A stretch of 20,074 nucleotides of DNA from Phycisphaerales bacterium (GTDB lineage: Bacteria > Planctomycetota > Phycisphaerae > Sedimentisphaerales > Anaerobacaceae). This document shows positions 1-6,026 of this stretch, one piece after another. The position numbers were made by a program, and so were the translations under genes. The notes under the pieces are model-generated. The model worked only from the letters and a program-made list of their open reading frames with translations. It made no database searches and was not told the origin of the DNA. Within the stretch, counting starts at the first letter, position 1, and each line of letters begins with the position of its first letter. The stretch is taken from NCBI GenBank assembly GCA_011057845.1, contig DSDB01000661.1, positions 1 to 20,074 of the forward strand, read 5' to 3'.

Positions 1-44
1 ACACGCGCCTTGAGGGTGCCTCCGTGATGCTTCCGCTGGACCAT
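1..44 (-). CDS. Partial CDS: first 14 codons of a probable transposase OrfA
   Basis: ATG at 44 reads MVQRKHHGGTLKAR and runs off the left edge. An AGGAGG ribosome site (50-55 on the plus strand as cctcct) lies five bases ahead of the start, the ideal spacing, so the start is well supported although only 14 codons are visible. The basic opening followed by LKAR resembles the N-terminus of IS3-type OrfA proteins (pattern RK-H/Y-x-x-E/L-F/L-KA-R/K-V), where the helix-turn-helix would follow. With so few residues the assignment is tentative. It fits with the truncated methyltransferase next to it. Confidence 0.4.
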   Translation of the reverse strand, partial: MVQRKHHGGTLKAR

Positions 45-102
45 GACAGCCTCCTGTGCGACGCTACCATACCACAGCCACACTACCTTATCCACTGGTC
101 CA
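1..102 (-). mobile_element. Probable left end of an IS3-type insertion sequence, running off the window
   Basis: On the minus strand the methyltransferase reading frame loses family similarity just after the residues GSFVI. The sequence then turns into TGGACCAGTGGATAAG (102 down to 87), which has the look of an insertion-sequence terminal repeat beginning with TG. About 40 bases further is a consensus AGGAGG ribosome site and the start of a new ORF resembling an IS3 OrfA. The tip at about 102 is inferred from where the methyltransferase similarity stops. The other end, the target duplication and most of the transposase lie outside the window, so the family is a guess. Confidence 0.35.
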
Positions 103-399
103 AAAAACCGGGAGTATTACAAACGACCCATCCTCCTTGAGTATGCGCCGAAGATGAGGGGCAAATGAGACGAACCAATCGCAGTACTTGTCTTCGTCCT
201 CATTGCCGTATTCCTTCTTTCGTTTCAGCGCAAAGGGGGGCGAAGTGAGGATCAAGTCTACCGATGCGTCGCGAACATGGGGCAGGAATTCAATTGTATC
301 ACACAAGTAAGCTTCGCCTCTGTCGGTCTTATAGTACGGCCGAAACGGGGCGTTGGGCTTCAGATATTGTGCCATCCATGTGTTATTTCCGCTTGGCAT
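88..399 (-). pseudogene. Truncated site-specific DNA methyltransferase (N4-cytosine/N6-adenine type)
   Basis: From ATG 399 (MPSGNNTWMAQYLKP) the 103-residue frame shows the N-terminal part of a beta-class amino-methyltransferase: the YKTDRGEAYLCDTIEFL lead-in, catalytic motif IV TSPPF (about residues 52-56), the KKEYGN segment, and LKEDGSFVI near residue 94. SPPF is the motif IV form common in N4-cytosine enzymes. In this class motif IV comes first and the SAM-binding motif (DPFxGxG) is C-terminal. The frame ends after eight unrelated residues (LPVFWTSG), so the SAM site and about two thirds of the usual ~280 residues are missing and the product should be inactive. The break coincides with the probable insertion-sequence tip at about 102. 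An upstream in-frame ATG at 504 would add 35 residues read out of the neighbouring repeat, and I regard these as non-native. Confidence 0.75.
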
Positions 400-448
400 A
401 TTCAGGTACTCTACCCCCCGTCGAGCGGTTCTGTCAAGTGTCCATTCC

Positions 449-720
449 TTACAGTTGCTTGCGTGAACCGGCCCGCGCTGCAATTCCGTGGACGAAATAC
501 CCATTTCTCTTATCGTCCTGACGTACGTCCTGGCGCATCGGTTTGGCTGGCCAGCAGGCCAACGCGAGCGGCAGTCACATCATATTGTGTCGTGCCTCCA
601 GGACGATGCAAGCCATTTCTTCGGCGAACTTGCCGGCCTTGTTTTGGGAGGCAATGGTCGGGCGGCGCCGGCGGGGCGTTTGATGATCCGCGTGCAGTGG
701 AGTATCCAGCTAGGTCCAGG
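449..720 (-). pseudogene. Decayed small gene, copy A, upstream of the methyltransferase
   Basis: In one minus-strand frame this reads RRPTIASQNKAGKFAEEM, then ACIVLEARHNMM, an in-frame TGA (575-577), then LPLALACWPAKPMRQD and KRNGYFVHGI. It then diverges and stops at 449. Copy B upstream of rhuM encodes clearly related peptides in the same order, including the stop at the same codon. The family is not one I recognise. The downstream frame has an ATG at 538 that would give a 29-residue peptide. The copy lacks the tail present in copy B (PEFINLKRIEGEITHML), its similarity ending around 482, about 80 bases before the methyltransferase start. It is most likely a remnant that moved or duplicated with accessory genes. 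Confidence 0.5.
482..678. repeat. Diverged direct repeat, copy A (pair with 1888-2085)
   Basis: The plus strand from aattccgtggacg to gcggggcg aligns almost gaplessly with 1888-2085. Long identical stretches include cctggcgcatcggtttgg, cgcgagcggcagtca and the 17 bases cctccaggacgatgcaa. By-eye counting gives roughly 85% identity over the first ~130 bases and somewhat less beyond. The two copies flank the RhuM gene in the same orientation. Confidence 0.85.
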
Positions 721-733
721 CCATAGGCAGGAT

Positions 734-1822
734 TCATTCGGCGTCCCTTCCGCGGACTTTCCGTCCGGGCGGTTTCTTCCTTGCGGGCTTCTTCCGAGTC
801 GATTCGATCATCTTCGCGGAGGTCCGCAGGTCTTCGACGTACCGGGCCTCGGCCTGGGCTTCCGCCTGTAGCCGCCGGCGCTCGGCGAAGGCATCATACT
901 GCCGATGCGCCCAGTCGAGGGCCTCGTCATGGCTGACGGACCCGGGGCCGACGAGCACGGGCAGTTCAGTATCGCTCAGGAACTTGTCGAGAAAGCCCTC
1001 CCAGTCGCGCATGTGAATGTCCTGCCGCCGCTGTGCTCGGAACTCGGCCTGGTCGAGGAACATGACGGTGATGCGGTTGAGCGTGTCAATTTCCCCGGCG
1101 TCGAGGAAGTTCTTGGCCGTACCCACGTCGCGTTTCAGGACGCGTCCGCTTTTCCACGCGGTCAGGCCCATGTTGGCCTTGCGGGCGTCGGCTCGCCGAC
1201 GGATGATCTCGGCGGCCGTCATGCCCGTGGCGGCGTGGTGCATCTTGTTCTGCACGGTCGCGAAGAAGCGCTGCGTCTCCTCTTCGCCTTCGCGGTAATC
1301 GCAGGCCAGCGCGAGGATCTCCCGGATGCGCTGGTAGACCCGCGCCTCGCTGGCGCGGATCTCGCGGATGCGGGCCAGCAGCTCATCGAAGTAGTCCGCC
1401 GGCCCACGCCCGCCCTTGAGCCGCTCATCGTCCAGCGTGAAGCCCTTGACCAGGTACTCGCGCAGACGGCCCGTGGCCCATTGCCGGAAGCGTGTGGCGA
1501 TGGGGGATTTCACGCGGTAACCGACGGCGATGATCACGTCGAGGTTGTAGTGTTCGATGGCCCGCCGAACGGCTCGTGAGCCCTCCCGGCGAACTGTCAA
1601 GTATTCCTTGACAGTTGCCTCCCGTGATAATTCGCCCTCCTGGTAAATGTTGGCTATATGGAGGCTTATGTTCTGCTTGGTGGTCTGGTAAAGCTCCGCC
1701 AGCAAGTTTTGAGTCAGCCAGACGGTTTCACCCTCGATCAGCACGCGAATCTGCCCGCCGCCTTCCTGGGGCTGGTAAAGGACGATTTCGCCATCAGGAC
1801 GGGGGGTATCCTTATCACTCAT
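734..1822 (-). CDS. rhuM: RhuM-family protein (Virul_RhuM domain)
   Basis: This 362-residue protein carries the hallmark segments of the RhuM family in order: EIVLYQPQEGGG near residue 12, TVWLTQNLLAELYQTTKQNI (about 34-53), SLHIANIYQEGEL, then HYNLDVIIAVGYRVKSP (about 91-107), FRQWATGRLREYLVKGF and LDDERLKGG (to about 137). The middle is helical, and the C-terminus is a Lys/Arg/Pro tail (KKPARKKPPGRK). RhuM was named from a Salmonella pathogenicity island. Its biochemical role is not established, and the family is common in accessory islands beside restriction and toxin genes. ATG 1822 overlaps the stop of a small upstream frame by ATGA, suggesting translational coupling. The gene appears intact between two copies of a direct repeat and next to a broken methyltransferase, so it probably belongs to a mobile accessory islet. 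Confidence 0.9.
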   Translation of the reverse strand: MSDKDTPRPDGEIVLYQPQEGGGQIRVLIEGETVWLTQNLLAELYQTTKQNISLHIANIYQEGELSREATVKEYLTVRREGSRAVRRAIEHYNLDVIIAVGYRVKSPIATRFRQWATGRLREYLVKGFTLDDERLKGGRGPADYFDELLARIREIRASEARVYQRIREILALACDYREGEEETQRFFATVQNKMHHAATGMTAAEIIRRRADARKANMGLTAWKSGRVLKRDVGTAKNFLDAGEIDTLNRITVMFLDQAEFRAQRRQDIHMRDWEGFLDKFLSDTELPVLVGPGSVSHDEALDWAHRQYDAFAERRRLQAEAQAEARYVEDLRTSAKMIESTRKKPARKKPPGRKVRGRDAE

Positions 1823-1944
1823 TGGGCCACCTCCGCAAGCATATGCGTGATTTCGCCTTCGATCCGCTTGAGGTTGATGAACTCCGGAATTCCGTGGACG
1901 CCATACTCATTTCTCTTGTTGTTCTCGCGTAGGGCCTGGCGCAT
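1819..1944 (-). CDS. Possible 41-residue ORF coupled to rhuM (tail of decayed gene copy B)
   Basis: ATG 1944 opens a frame reading MRQALRENNKRNEYGVHGIP followed by EFINLKRIEGEITHMLAEVA and Q, ending in TGA at 1819-1821. Its stop overlaps the rhuM start as ATGA, typical of coupled genes. The composition (mixed charged and hydrophobic residues, no low complexity) looks like real protein. No Shine-Dalgarno site precedes the ATG, and the same frame continues upstream through stop codons into sequence related to copy A. It may therefore be only the intact 3' end of a dead gene. Function unknown. Confidence 0.4.
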   Translation of the reverse strand: MRQALRENNKRNEYGVHGIPEFINLKRIEGEITHMLAEVAQ

Positions 1945-2085
1945 CGGTTTGGCCGGCTAACGGGCCATCGCGAGCGGCAGTCATAGCATATTGTGTTGTG
2001 CCTCCAGGACGATGCAAGTCGTTTCTCCGGCCAACTTGGCGGCCTTCTTGGGGCAGGGAGCCAAGCGGGCGGCGATGGCGGGGCG
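1888..2085. repeat. Diverged direct repeat, copy B (pair with 482-678)
   Basis: This segment matches copy A over its whole length with the same orientation and nearly the same length (198 against 197 bases). The boundary at 1888 (aattccgtggacg) is sharp: beyond it copy B continues as coding-like sequence into rhuM, while copy A continues towards the methyltransferase. Confidence 0.85.
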
Positions 2086-2168
2086 ATGGTTTTCTCCATG
2101 CCTGCTGGTCGAACGCGAATTCTTTTGATTGGCGTGATTCAGTCATTACGATGGGCCTGGTCAGGGGC

Positions 2169-2193
2169 CATCCCTTGCCTGCGGCAAGGGATG
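2169..2193. repeat. REP-like hairpin, member 1
   Basis: Perfect 11-base arms CATCCCTTGCC and GGCAAGGGATG are separated by TGC, followed by CCACCC. A second member with the same CATCCCTT/AAGGGATG core lies at 9528-9552. It sits about 100 bases past the rsmA stop, so it could also act on transcript ends. There is no T-run, so it is not a standard terminator. Confidence 0.75.
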
Positions 2194-2198
2194 CCACC

Positions 2199-2257
2199 CG
2201 GCGCAATACGCGATACGCATGACGCAATGCGAAATACGAACAACGATTACGAACGTA
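2199..2257. repeat. Degenerate word repeat (variants of cgcaatacg) between copy B and rsmA
   Basis: Successive short units vary around 'cgcaatacg': gcgcaatacg, cgatacgcatga, cgcaatgcgaaatacgaa, caacgattacgaacg. There is no coding signal. Similar strings occur at 6921-6956 and 10683-10712. The remaining ~40 bases to the rsmA stop show nothing I can name. Confidence 0.6.
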
Positions 2258-2295
2258 CGCCCTGCGGGAAAGGCGGCTCAAGCCAGGCCCACAAC

Positions 2296-3240
2296 TCAAC
2301 GGGCCGCCAAGTGCTCGCGGCAGGCGTTGGCCAGGGCGATGTAGCCTTCGCAAGCAAGCCGGTCGGGGCGTAGCCTCGGGTCCACCCCGCAGGCCTCGAA
2401 GATGGCGGGCCAGTCGGTAACGGCCCCCAGACGATTCTGGGCCAGCCGGGCGGCGGACTTGAGCATCTTGCGCCGGTGGCCGAGAAACAGCCCCAGGACC
2501 TCGGTGAACAGCCCCATCTCGCCAATCCGCCCGGCCTTTTGCGGGTCGCGGACGAAGGCGACCATCGCCGAATCGACCTGCGGCGCCGGCCAGAAGACCG
2601 ACGGCCGGAGCGTCCGCAGCGTCCGCACGCTGCCCGTCGACGCCAACAGGACACTCAGCAGGCCATAATCGCCCGTGCCCGCCTCGGCCGTCATCCGGTC
2701 GGCCACCTCCTTCTGGACCGTCACATACATGGCGTCGACGATCACCGTCCCGGTGATGAGATTGATCATCAACGGACTGGCGACCTGATAGGGGAGATTG
2801 GCCACCAGCAGCAGGCGGCCGGGACTCGATGCCGGATGCTGGATGCCGGATGCTGGATACTCGGTTCTGACGCCTGCGGCACGGGTCAGGGCCTTGCTGA
2901 TGGCCTCAACGACCTGGGAATGGACCGTGTTCTTGTTCGCCAGCGCGTCAGTGTTGATAAGCTGGACGTTTGGGCAGTGCTCCAGGGCACTGCCGGCGAT
3001 CCGGGCGAGCGTGGGGTCGATTTCAACACTGATAACGGCACCGGCGCGTTCGGCGATGGCCTCCGTAAGCGAGCCCGTGCCGCCGCCAACCTCCAGGACC
3101 ACGTCGCCGGGACCGATCTCGGCCGTGTCCACCAGCAGGCGGATGAGGTTGAGGTCTATGAGAAAATGCTGGCCGAGACGCTTGTTGGGCTTGACGCCCG
3201 CATCGGCGAGGAGTTGGCGGATTTGTTGCTTGGTCTGCAT
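2296..3240 (-). CDS. rsmA: 16S rRNA (adenine(1518)-N6/adenine(1519)-N6)-dimethyltransferase RsmA (KsgA)
   Basis: It uses SAM to dimethylate two adjacent adenines near the 3' end of 16S rRNA during 30S maturation. Visible motifs are KPNKRLGQHFLID (17-29), SAM motif I VLEVGGGTGSLT (48-59, with VGGG where IGPG is usual), the acidic VEID (72-75), the catalytic NLPY (148-151), and WPAPQVDSAMV in the C-terminal half followed by a helical domain ending LACEGYIALANA. At 314 residues it is longer than the usual ~270. The excess includes an in-frame low-complexity insert at residues 124-141 that matches neighbouring intergenic repeats. ATG 3240 begins the family-typical N-terminus. It has no clear Shine-Dalgarno site, because the preceding bases belong to a repeat cluster. 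It is the third gene after ribE and pdxA. The pdxA-rsmA pairing is widespread in bacteria. Confidence 0.96.
   Translation of the reverse strand: MQTKQQIRQLLADAGVKPNKRLGQHFLIDLNLIRLLVDTAEIGPGDVVLEVGGGTGSLTEAIAERAGAVISVEIDPTLARIAGSALEHCPNVQLINTDALANKNTVHSQVVEAISKALTRAAGVRTEYPASGIQHPASSPGRLLLVANLPYQVASPLMINLITGTVIVDAMYVTVQKEVADRMTAEAGTGDYGLLSVLLASTGSVRTLRTLRPSVFWPAPQVDSAMVAFVRDPQKAGRIGEMGLFTEVLGLFLGHRRKMLKSAARLAQNRLGAVTDWPAIFEACGVDPRLRPDRLACEGYIALANACREHLAAR
2818..2871. repeat. Repeat segment inserted in frame in rsmA
   Basis: The plus strand reads a string of units gatgccggatgctg, gatgccggatgctg, gatactcgg. The same units occur in the gap just upstream of rsmA (3241-3312). In the protein it encodes VRTEYPASGIQHPASSPG between the SAM-binding half and the NLPY motif, where RsmA proteins normally have only a short loop. 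Confidence 0.8.
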
Positions 3241-3312
3241 GGCTCGGTGCTGGATGTTCGATCCTCGATCCTTGATGCCGGATACTGGATACTCGATGCT
3301 GGATGCTCGGTC
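3241..3312. repeat. Degenerate word repeat (variants of ggatgctggatactc) between pdxA and rsmA
   Basis: Units include gctggatgttcgatcctcga, tccttgatgccggatac, tggatactcgatgctggatg and ctcgg. The array directly abuts the rsmA start codon and replaces any recognisable ribosome-binding site. The units closely match the segment inside rsmA at 2818-2871. Confidence 0.75.
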
Positions 3313-3331
3313 GCCTGGTCGCCGAGGCCGG

Positions 3332-4414
3332 TCAGCGCCGCAGGCCTGGGGTATCGGCGGGGCGCCGGGCGGCCTGGTTCTCTCTGCGGGTCAGGGCCAT
3401 CTTAATGGCGGTCTCGATGGCGGATTTCATGCTGTCCGGGCAGGCCAGATTCTTGCCGGCGATGTCGAAAGCCGTTCCGTGAGCGGGGCTGGTGCGGATG
3501 ATGGGGATGCCGATCGTAATGTTGACGGCGGTCTTGGGCGCCAGGAGTTTGACCGGGATCATGCACTGGTCGTGATACATCGCGACGACGGCGTCGAATT
3601 CGCCGCCGGCGGCCCGCAAAAAGAGGCTGTCGGCCGGGTACGGACCGCTGACGTTGACGCCCTGCTCCTGGGCCAGCAGGATGGCTGGCCGGATGATGCG
3701 GTTCTCCTCGTCGCCGAACTGCCCGTCCTCGCCGGCGTGCGGGTTCAGCGCCGCCACGGCGATATGCGGGTGTTCGAGGCCGAAATACTCGCGCAGCGCC
3801 GCGCTGAGCAGGTCGATCGGCTCGAACACGCAACCAATGGTGAACTTGTGGCGGATCTCAAACAGCGCCTCATGGATGGTGGCCAGCGCGATCCGCAGAC
3901 CCCCGGCCACGAACATCATGACTTTGCGAGGGCTCTTGGTGCGGGCGGCGAGCATCTCGGTGTGGCCGGTCCATTCGGAATCGGCGAGTTTCCAGCTGGC
4001 CTTGCTGATAGGCGCGGTGACGACGGCGTCGATGAGGCCGCGTCGGGCCGCGTCGATGGCGTCCAGGCAGAACCGCATGGACGATTCTCCGGCGATGCGG
4101 CTGGGGCCCTTGACCCAGGGCGGCATGGAATACTCGTCATAATCGGCGACGACGACCTTGTGGGGGTAGTCGCGGCTGATCTTCTCGTGCTGGTGGCGCC
4201 CCCAGAACGGCTCGATCTCCGCGCGGTCGGCGGCGTAGCAGAGCTGCTCGTTCATGCCGAAGACCACGTACTTGGCGGCGCGCCGAAGGGCCGGATCCGC
4301 CAGGGCCTTGACCACGACCTCCGGGCCGATACCGGCCGGGTCGCCCATCGTGATCCCGATGACGGGCTGGGAGGTGATCGAGTTGTGGCTGTTGCCGTTC
4401 ACAAAGAAGTCCAC
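3332..4414 (-). CDS. pdxA: 4-hydroxythreonine-4-phosphate dehydrogenase PdxA
   Basis: It catalyses NAD-dependent oxidation of 4-phosphohydroxy-L-threonine in DXP-dependent pyridoxal phosphate synthesis, in the cytoplasm. The 360-residue frame shows GITMGDPAGIGPEV near residue 20, VVTAPISKASWKL with the substrate-binding loop, GHTEMLAAR, LNPHAGEDGQFGDEE, MYHDQCMIPVK and TSPAHGTAFDIAGK. The three metal-ligand histidines lie in GHTE, NPHAG and YHDQ. Length is slightly above the usual ~330 because of N- and C-terminal extensions (C-terminal ENQAARRPADTPGLRR). The only early start is GTG 4414 or GTG 4402. GTG 4414 lies nine bases after the ribE stop, suggesting one transcript and perhaps coupling; no strong ribosome site is visible. 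The pathway substrate DXP comes from Dxs, encoded elsewhere in this window. Confidence 0.96.
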   Translation of the reverse strand: MDFFVNGNSHNSITSQPVIGITMGDPAGIGPEVVVKALADPALRRAAKYVVFGMNEQLCYAADRAEIEPFWGRHQHEKISRDYPHKVVVADYDEYSMPPWVKGPSRIAGESSMRFCLDAIDAARRGLIDAVVTAPISKASWKLADSEWTGHTEMLAARTKSPRKVMMFVAGGLRIALATIHEALFEIRHKFTIGCVFEPIDLLSAALREYFGLEHPHIAVAALNPHAGEDGQFGDEENRIIRPAILLAQEQGVNVSGPYPADSLFLRAAGGEFDAVVAMYHDQCMIPVKLLAPKTAVNITIGIPIIRTSPAHGTAFDIAGKNLACPDSMKSAIETAIKMALTRRENQAARRPADTPGLRR

Positions 4415-4423
4415 AGCACGGGG

Positions 4424-5068
4424 CTAGAAGCCCATTTGTTTGAGTTTCTCCACGGTCAAGCCGGTCTCTGAGGGCAGGACGTTGTCCAGGTATTTATGCA
4501 CCGCCTTGACGACGATGTCGGTTTCGATGTTGACCAGGTCGCCGGCCCTGGTGTTGGCCAAGGTGGTGCGGGCGAGCGTCTCGGGGATGACGGCGACCGT
4601 GAAGGATTCGTGATCGAGCGCCGCGACGGTCAGACTAATGCCGTCGACGGCGACCGAGCCCTTTTCCACCATTTGGCTGAGCAATCGGCGGTCGGCGGAG
4701 AACCGGATATCGGCGTAGTGGTCGCGGCGGTCGATGGCGGCGATGCGGGCGGTTCCGTCGATATGGCCCTGGACGATATGGCCGCCCAGGCGCGCGGTCG
4801 CCGGCAGGGCCCGTTCAATGTTGACCTTGCCGCCGGCCCGCAGGCGGGCGAGGCTGGACCGCTCCAGGGTCTCGCGGCTCAGGTCAAAACAGACGTTGCC
4901 GGCCTCGATGCCCGCTATGGTCAGGCATACACCGTTGACGGCGATGCTGTCGCCGACCCTGCATTCGCCGGCGATGGAGCCCAGGTCCACCGTCAGCGCA
5001 GCGGTCGCCCCGGCCGCACGTGCCGGCGACCTGACGACGCCTGTTGCCTCGATAAGCCCGGTGAACAT
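4424..5068 (-). CDS. ribE: Riboflavin synthase, alpha subunit
   Basis: It converts two 6,7-dimethyl-8-ribityllumazine molecules into riboflavin and a pyrimidine by-product. The 214 residues form the usual two lumazine-binding repeats. The first opens with the diagnostic MFTGLIEATGVV and has GDSIAVNGVCLTI (39-51). The second has LGGHIVQGHIDGTA (94-107) and KGSVAVDGISLTV (136-148). Internal repeat residues FDLSRETLERSSL and FTVAVIPETLARTTL also match. ATG 5068 is fixed by the conserved N-terminus, with AAAGG six bases upstream. It heads an operon with pdxA and rsmA, and a promoter is visible at 5119-5147. The predicted leader is only about 45 bases, too short for an FMN riboswitch. Confidence 0.97.
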   Translation of the reverse strand: MFTGLIEATGVVRSPARAAGATAALTVDLGSIAGECRVGDSIAVNGVCLTIAGIEAGNVCFDLSRETLERSSLARLRAGGKVNIERALPATARLGGHIVQGHIDGTARIAAIDRRDHYADIRFSADRRLLSQMVEKGSVAVDGISLTVAALDHESFTVAVIPETLARTTLANTRAGDLVNIETDIVVKAVHKYLDNVLPSETGLTVEKLKQMGF

Positions 5069-5118
5069 AATTGCCTTTGCATAGGTAACTTACGCCCGGT
5101 CAATCGGACCAAACACCC

Positions 5119-5147
5119 ATGCTACGCCGGCCGGGGCCGCAAGTCAA
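5119..5147 (-). promoter_or_regulatory. Sigma70-type promoter of ribE-pdxA-rsmA
   Basis: On the minus strand TTGACT (5147-5142), a 17-base spacer and TAGCAT (5124-5119) put transcription start near 5112, about 45 bases before the ribE ATG. The -35 matches five of six consensus bases and the -10 four of six. Confidence 0.6.
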
Positions 5148-5159
5148 CCCCGCGATTCG

Positions 5160-5310
5160 CCGGCCAGACGCCACCGACACAACTGCAAACGCAAAGCCGC
5201 AGAACCAAAACCACAACTCAAAACCCAAAGCCGGCCCCTGGGTCGCGTTGCGGGGTTCAGGATTCTAGGCTGTGGCTTTGCGTTCTGGGTCTCCCGTTTT
5301 GGGTTTCTTC
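5160..5310. repeat. Degenerate inverted word repeat in the ribE / 5414-gene gap
   Basis: This 345-base gap holds no gene. Its middle is low-complexity: gcaaacgcaaagccgcagaa, ccaaaaccacaactcaaaac and ccaaagcc on the left, and on the right the approximate reverse complement (ggctgtggctttgcgttctg, ggtctcccgttttgggtttc). The shared word is CGCAAAGCC(G/A)CAG. The two halves could fold into one long imperfect hairpin. Confidence 0.6.
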
Positions 5311-5328
5311 CACCGGCGGGAAATGGGT

Positions 5329-5356
5329 TTGCCCAGGCCGATGTCGGTGCTATGAT
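5329..5356 (+). promoter_or_regulatory. Possible promoter for the 5414-7831 operon
   Basis: TTGCCC (5329-5334), 16 bases, then TATGAT (5351-5356; five of six consensus bases). Transcription would start near 5363, about 50 bases before the ATG at 5414. The -35 is weak. Confidence 0.45.
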
Positions 5357-5413
5357 GAACAAACACATGATTGGGTTTGTTTGTGTGGCCTGTGGGCCCG
5401 GATGGAATAGTCT

Positions 5414-6007
5414 ATGGACTCGATATGGTTGAAAGTGGCGGTTGGAAGCGTGGCGGTCGTGGCGGTGTTGATCGGCGCGGCGGTCTTCTGGCCGAGCGGC
5501 GACTCGACACCGTCACCGGGGCTGCAGGCGGAACGGGCCAAGACGGTCTACGATACATGGGAGCAGGACGAGGCACGTTTGCGGGCCGAGCCGGGCCAAA
5601 CGCCGTCGGCCGAGACGCCCCCGCAGCCGGTAGCCCAGACACCGCCGGCCGAACCGACGGGTCAGGGCCAGGTAGCCCAGCCGCCCATGCCGTCGCCGAC
5701 ACCCCAAGCGCCGGCGGCCGAGCCTCAGTACAGCTTCAAACCTATGGATGAGATTGACAAGATCGACGCGGAGAGGCTTTGGAACGTTATCGTACAGGAG
5801 CGAAAGCGTGGGAGGCTTCCAGGAGGATTCGGGTATAAGGGGATGACCGACCACTGCCGGGAGCTGATGCAGCGGTATCCTGGGACGATCTACGATTTCT
5901 ACGCCCGACGAACGCTGGGAGATATTCCGGAGCGGTACTGGACGATGTACAACATCACCGAAGACGAGCGCGACCTGACGCGGTTTCAGACACAGCCCAA
6001 GCCCTAG
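5414..6007 (+). CDS. Membrane-anchored protein of unknown function
   Basis: This 197-residue protein is not recognised. Residues about 6-27 (LKVAVGSVAVVAVLIGAAVF) form one hydrophobic segment with no clear cleavage site, so it is probably an N-terminal anchor with the rest outside the cytoplasm. Residues about 35-105 are Pro/Ala/Gln-rich and likely disordered. The C-terminal ~90 residues look folded: FKPMDEIDKIDAERLWNVIV, a basic QERKRGRLPGGF, then DHCRELMQRYPGTIYDFYAR and RTLGDIPERYWTMYNI. The RYPGTIYDFYARR stretch resembles the linker between helices in TPR-like repeats. ATG 5414 has no strong ribosome site. The next gene follows after 19 bases with a consensus site, so the two are probably co-transcribed. 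No function is inferred. Confidence 0.8.
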   Translation: MDSIWLKVAVGSVAVVAVLIGAAVFWPSGDSTPSPGLQAERAKTVYDTWEQDEARLRAEPGQTPSAETPPQPVAQTPPAEPTGQGQVAQPPMPSPTPQAPAAEPQYSFKPMDEIDKIDAERLWNVIVQERKRGRLPGGFGYKGMTDHCRELMQRYPGTIYDFYARRTLGDIPERYWTMYNITEDERDLTRFQTQPKP

Positions 6008-6026
6008 TACAAGGAGGACTCAGCAG

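Larger units (their letters stand above)
1819..2146 (-). pseudogene. Decayed small gene, copy B, directly upstream of rhuM
   Basis: The frame opens plausibly at ATG 2146 (MTESRQSKEFAFDQQAWRK). A frameshift is then needed to join GENHRPAIAARLA, KKAAKLAGETTCIVLEAQ and HNML. A TGA (1981-1983) and a TAG interrupt LPLAMAR-stop-PAKPMRQ, and the rest runs open to 1819. Restoring these gives a protein of about 109 residues that would end exactly at the rhuM start. The parallel with copy A supports a real ancestral gene. I do not recognise the family. A co-transcribed partner of accessory genes is possible, but this is inference. Confidence 0.5.

Noticed and set aside
734..2085. Composite transposon bounded by the two direct repeats
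   Set aside because: The repeats are diverged remnants of a small coding gene, contain no transposase, and show no terminal inverted repeats or target duplication.
2798..4471. 557-residue plus-strand ORF opposite pdxA and rsmA
   Set aside because: It is the antisense shadow of two strongly conserved genes and itself shows no family features.
5069..5147. FMN riboswitch ahead of ribE
   Set aside because: The leader predicted from the promoter is about 45 bases, and none of the conserved RFN segments (for example the AGGGGC or CCGGCGG boxes) is visible on the minus strand.
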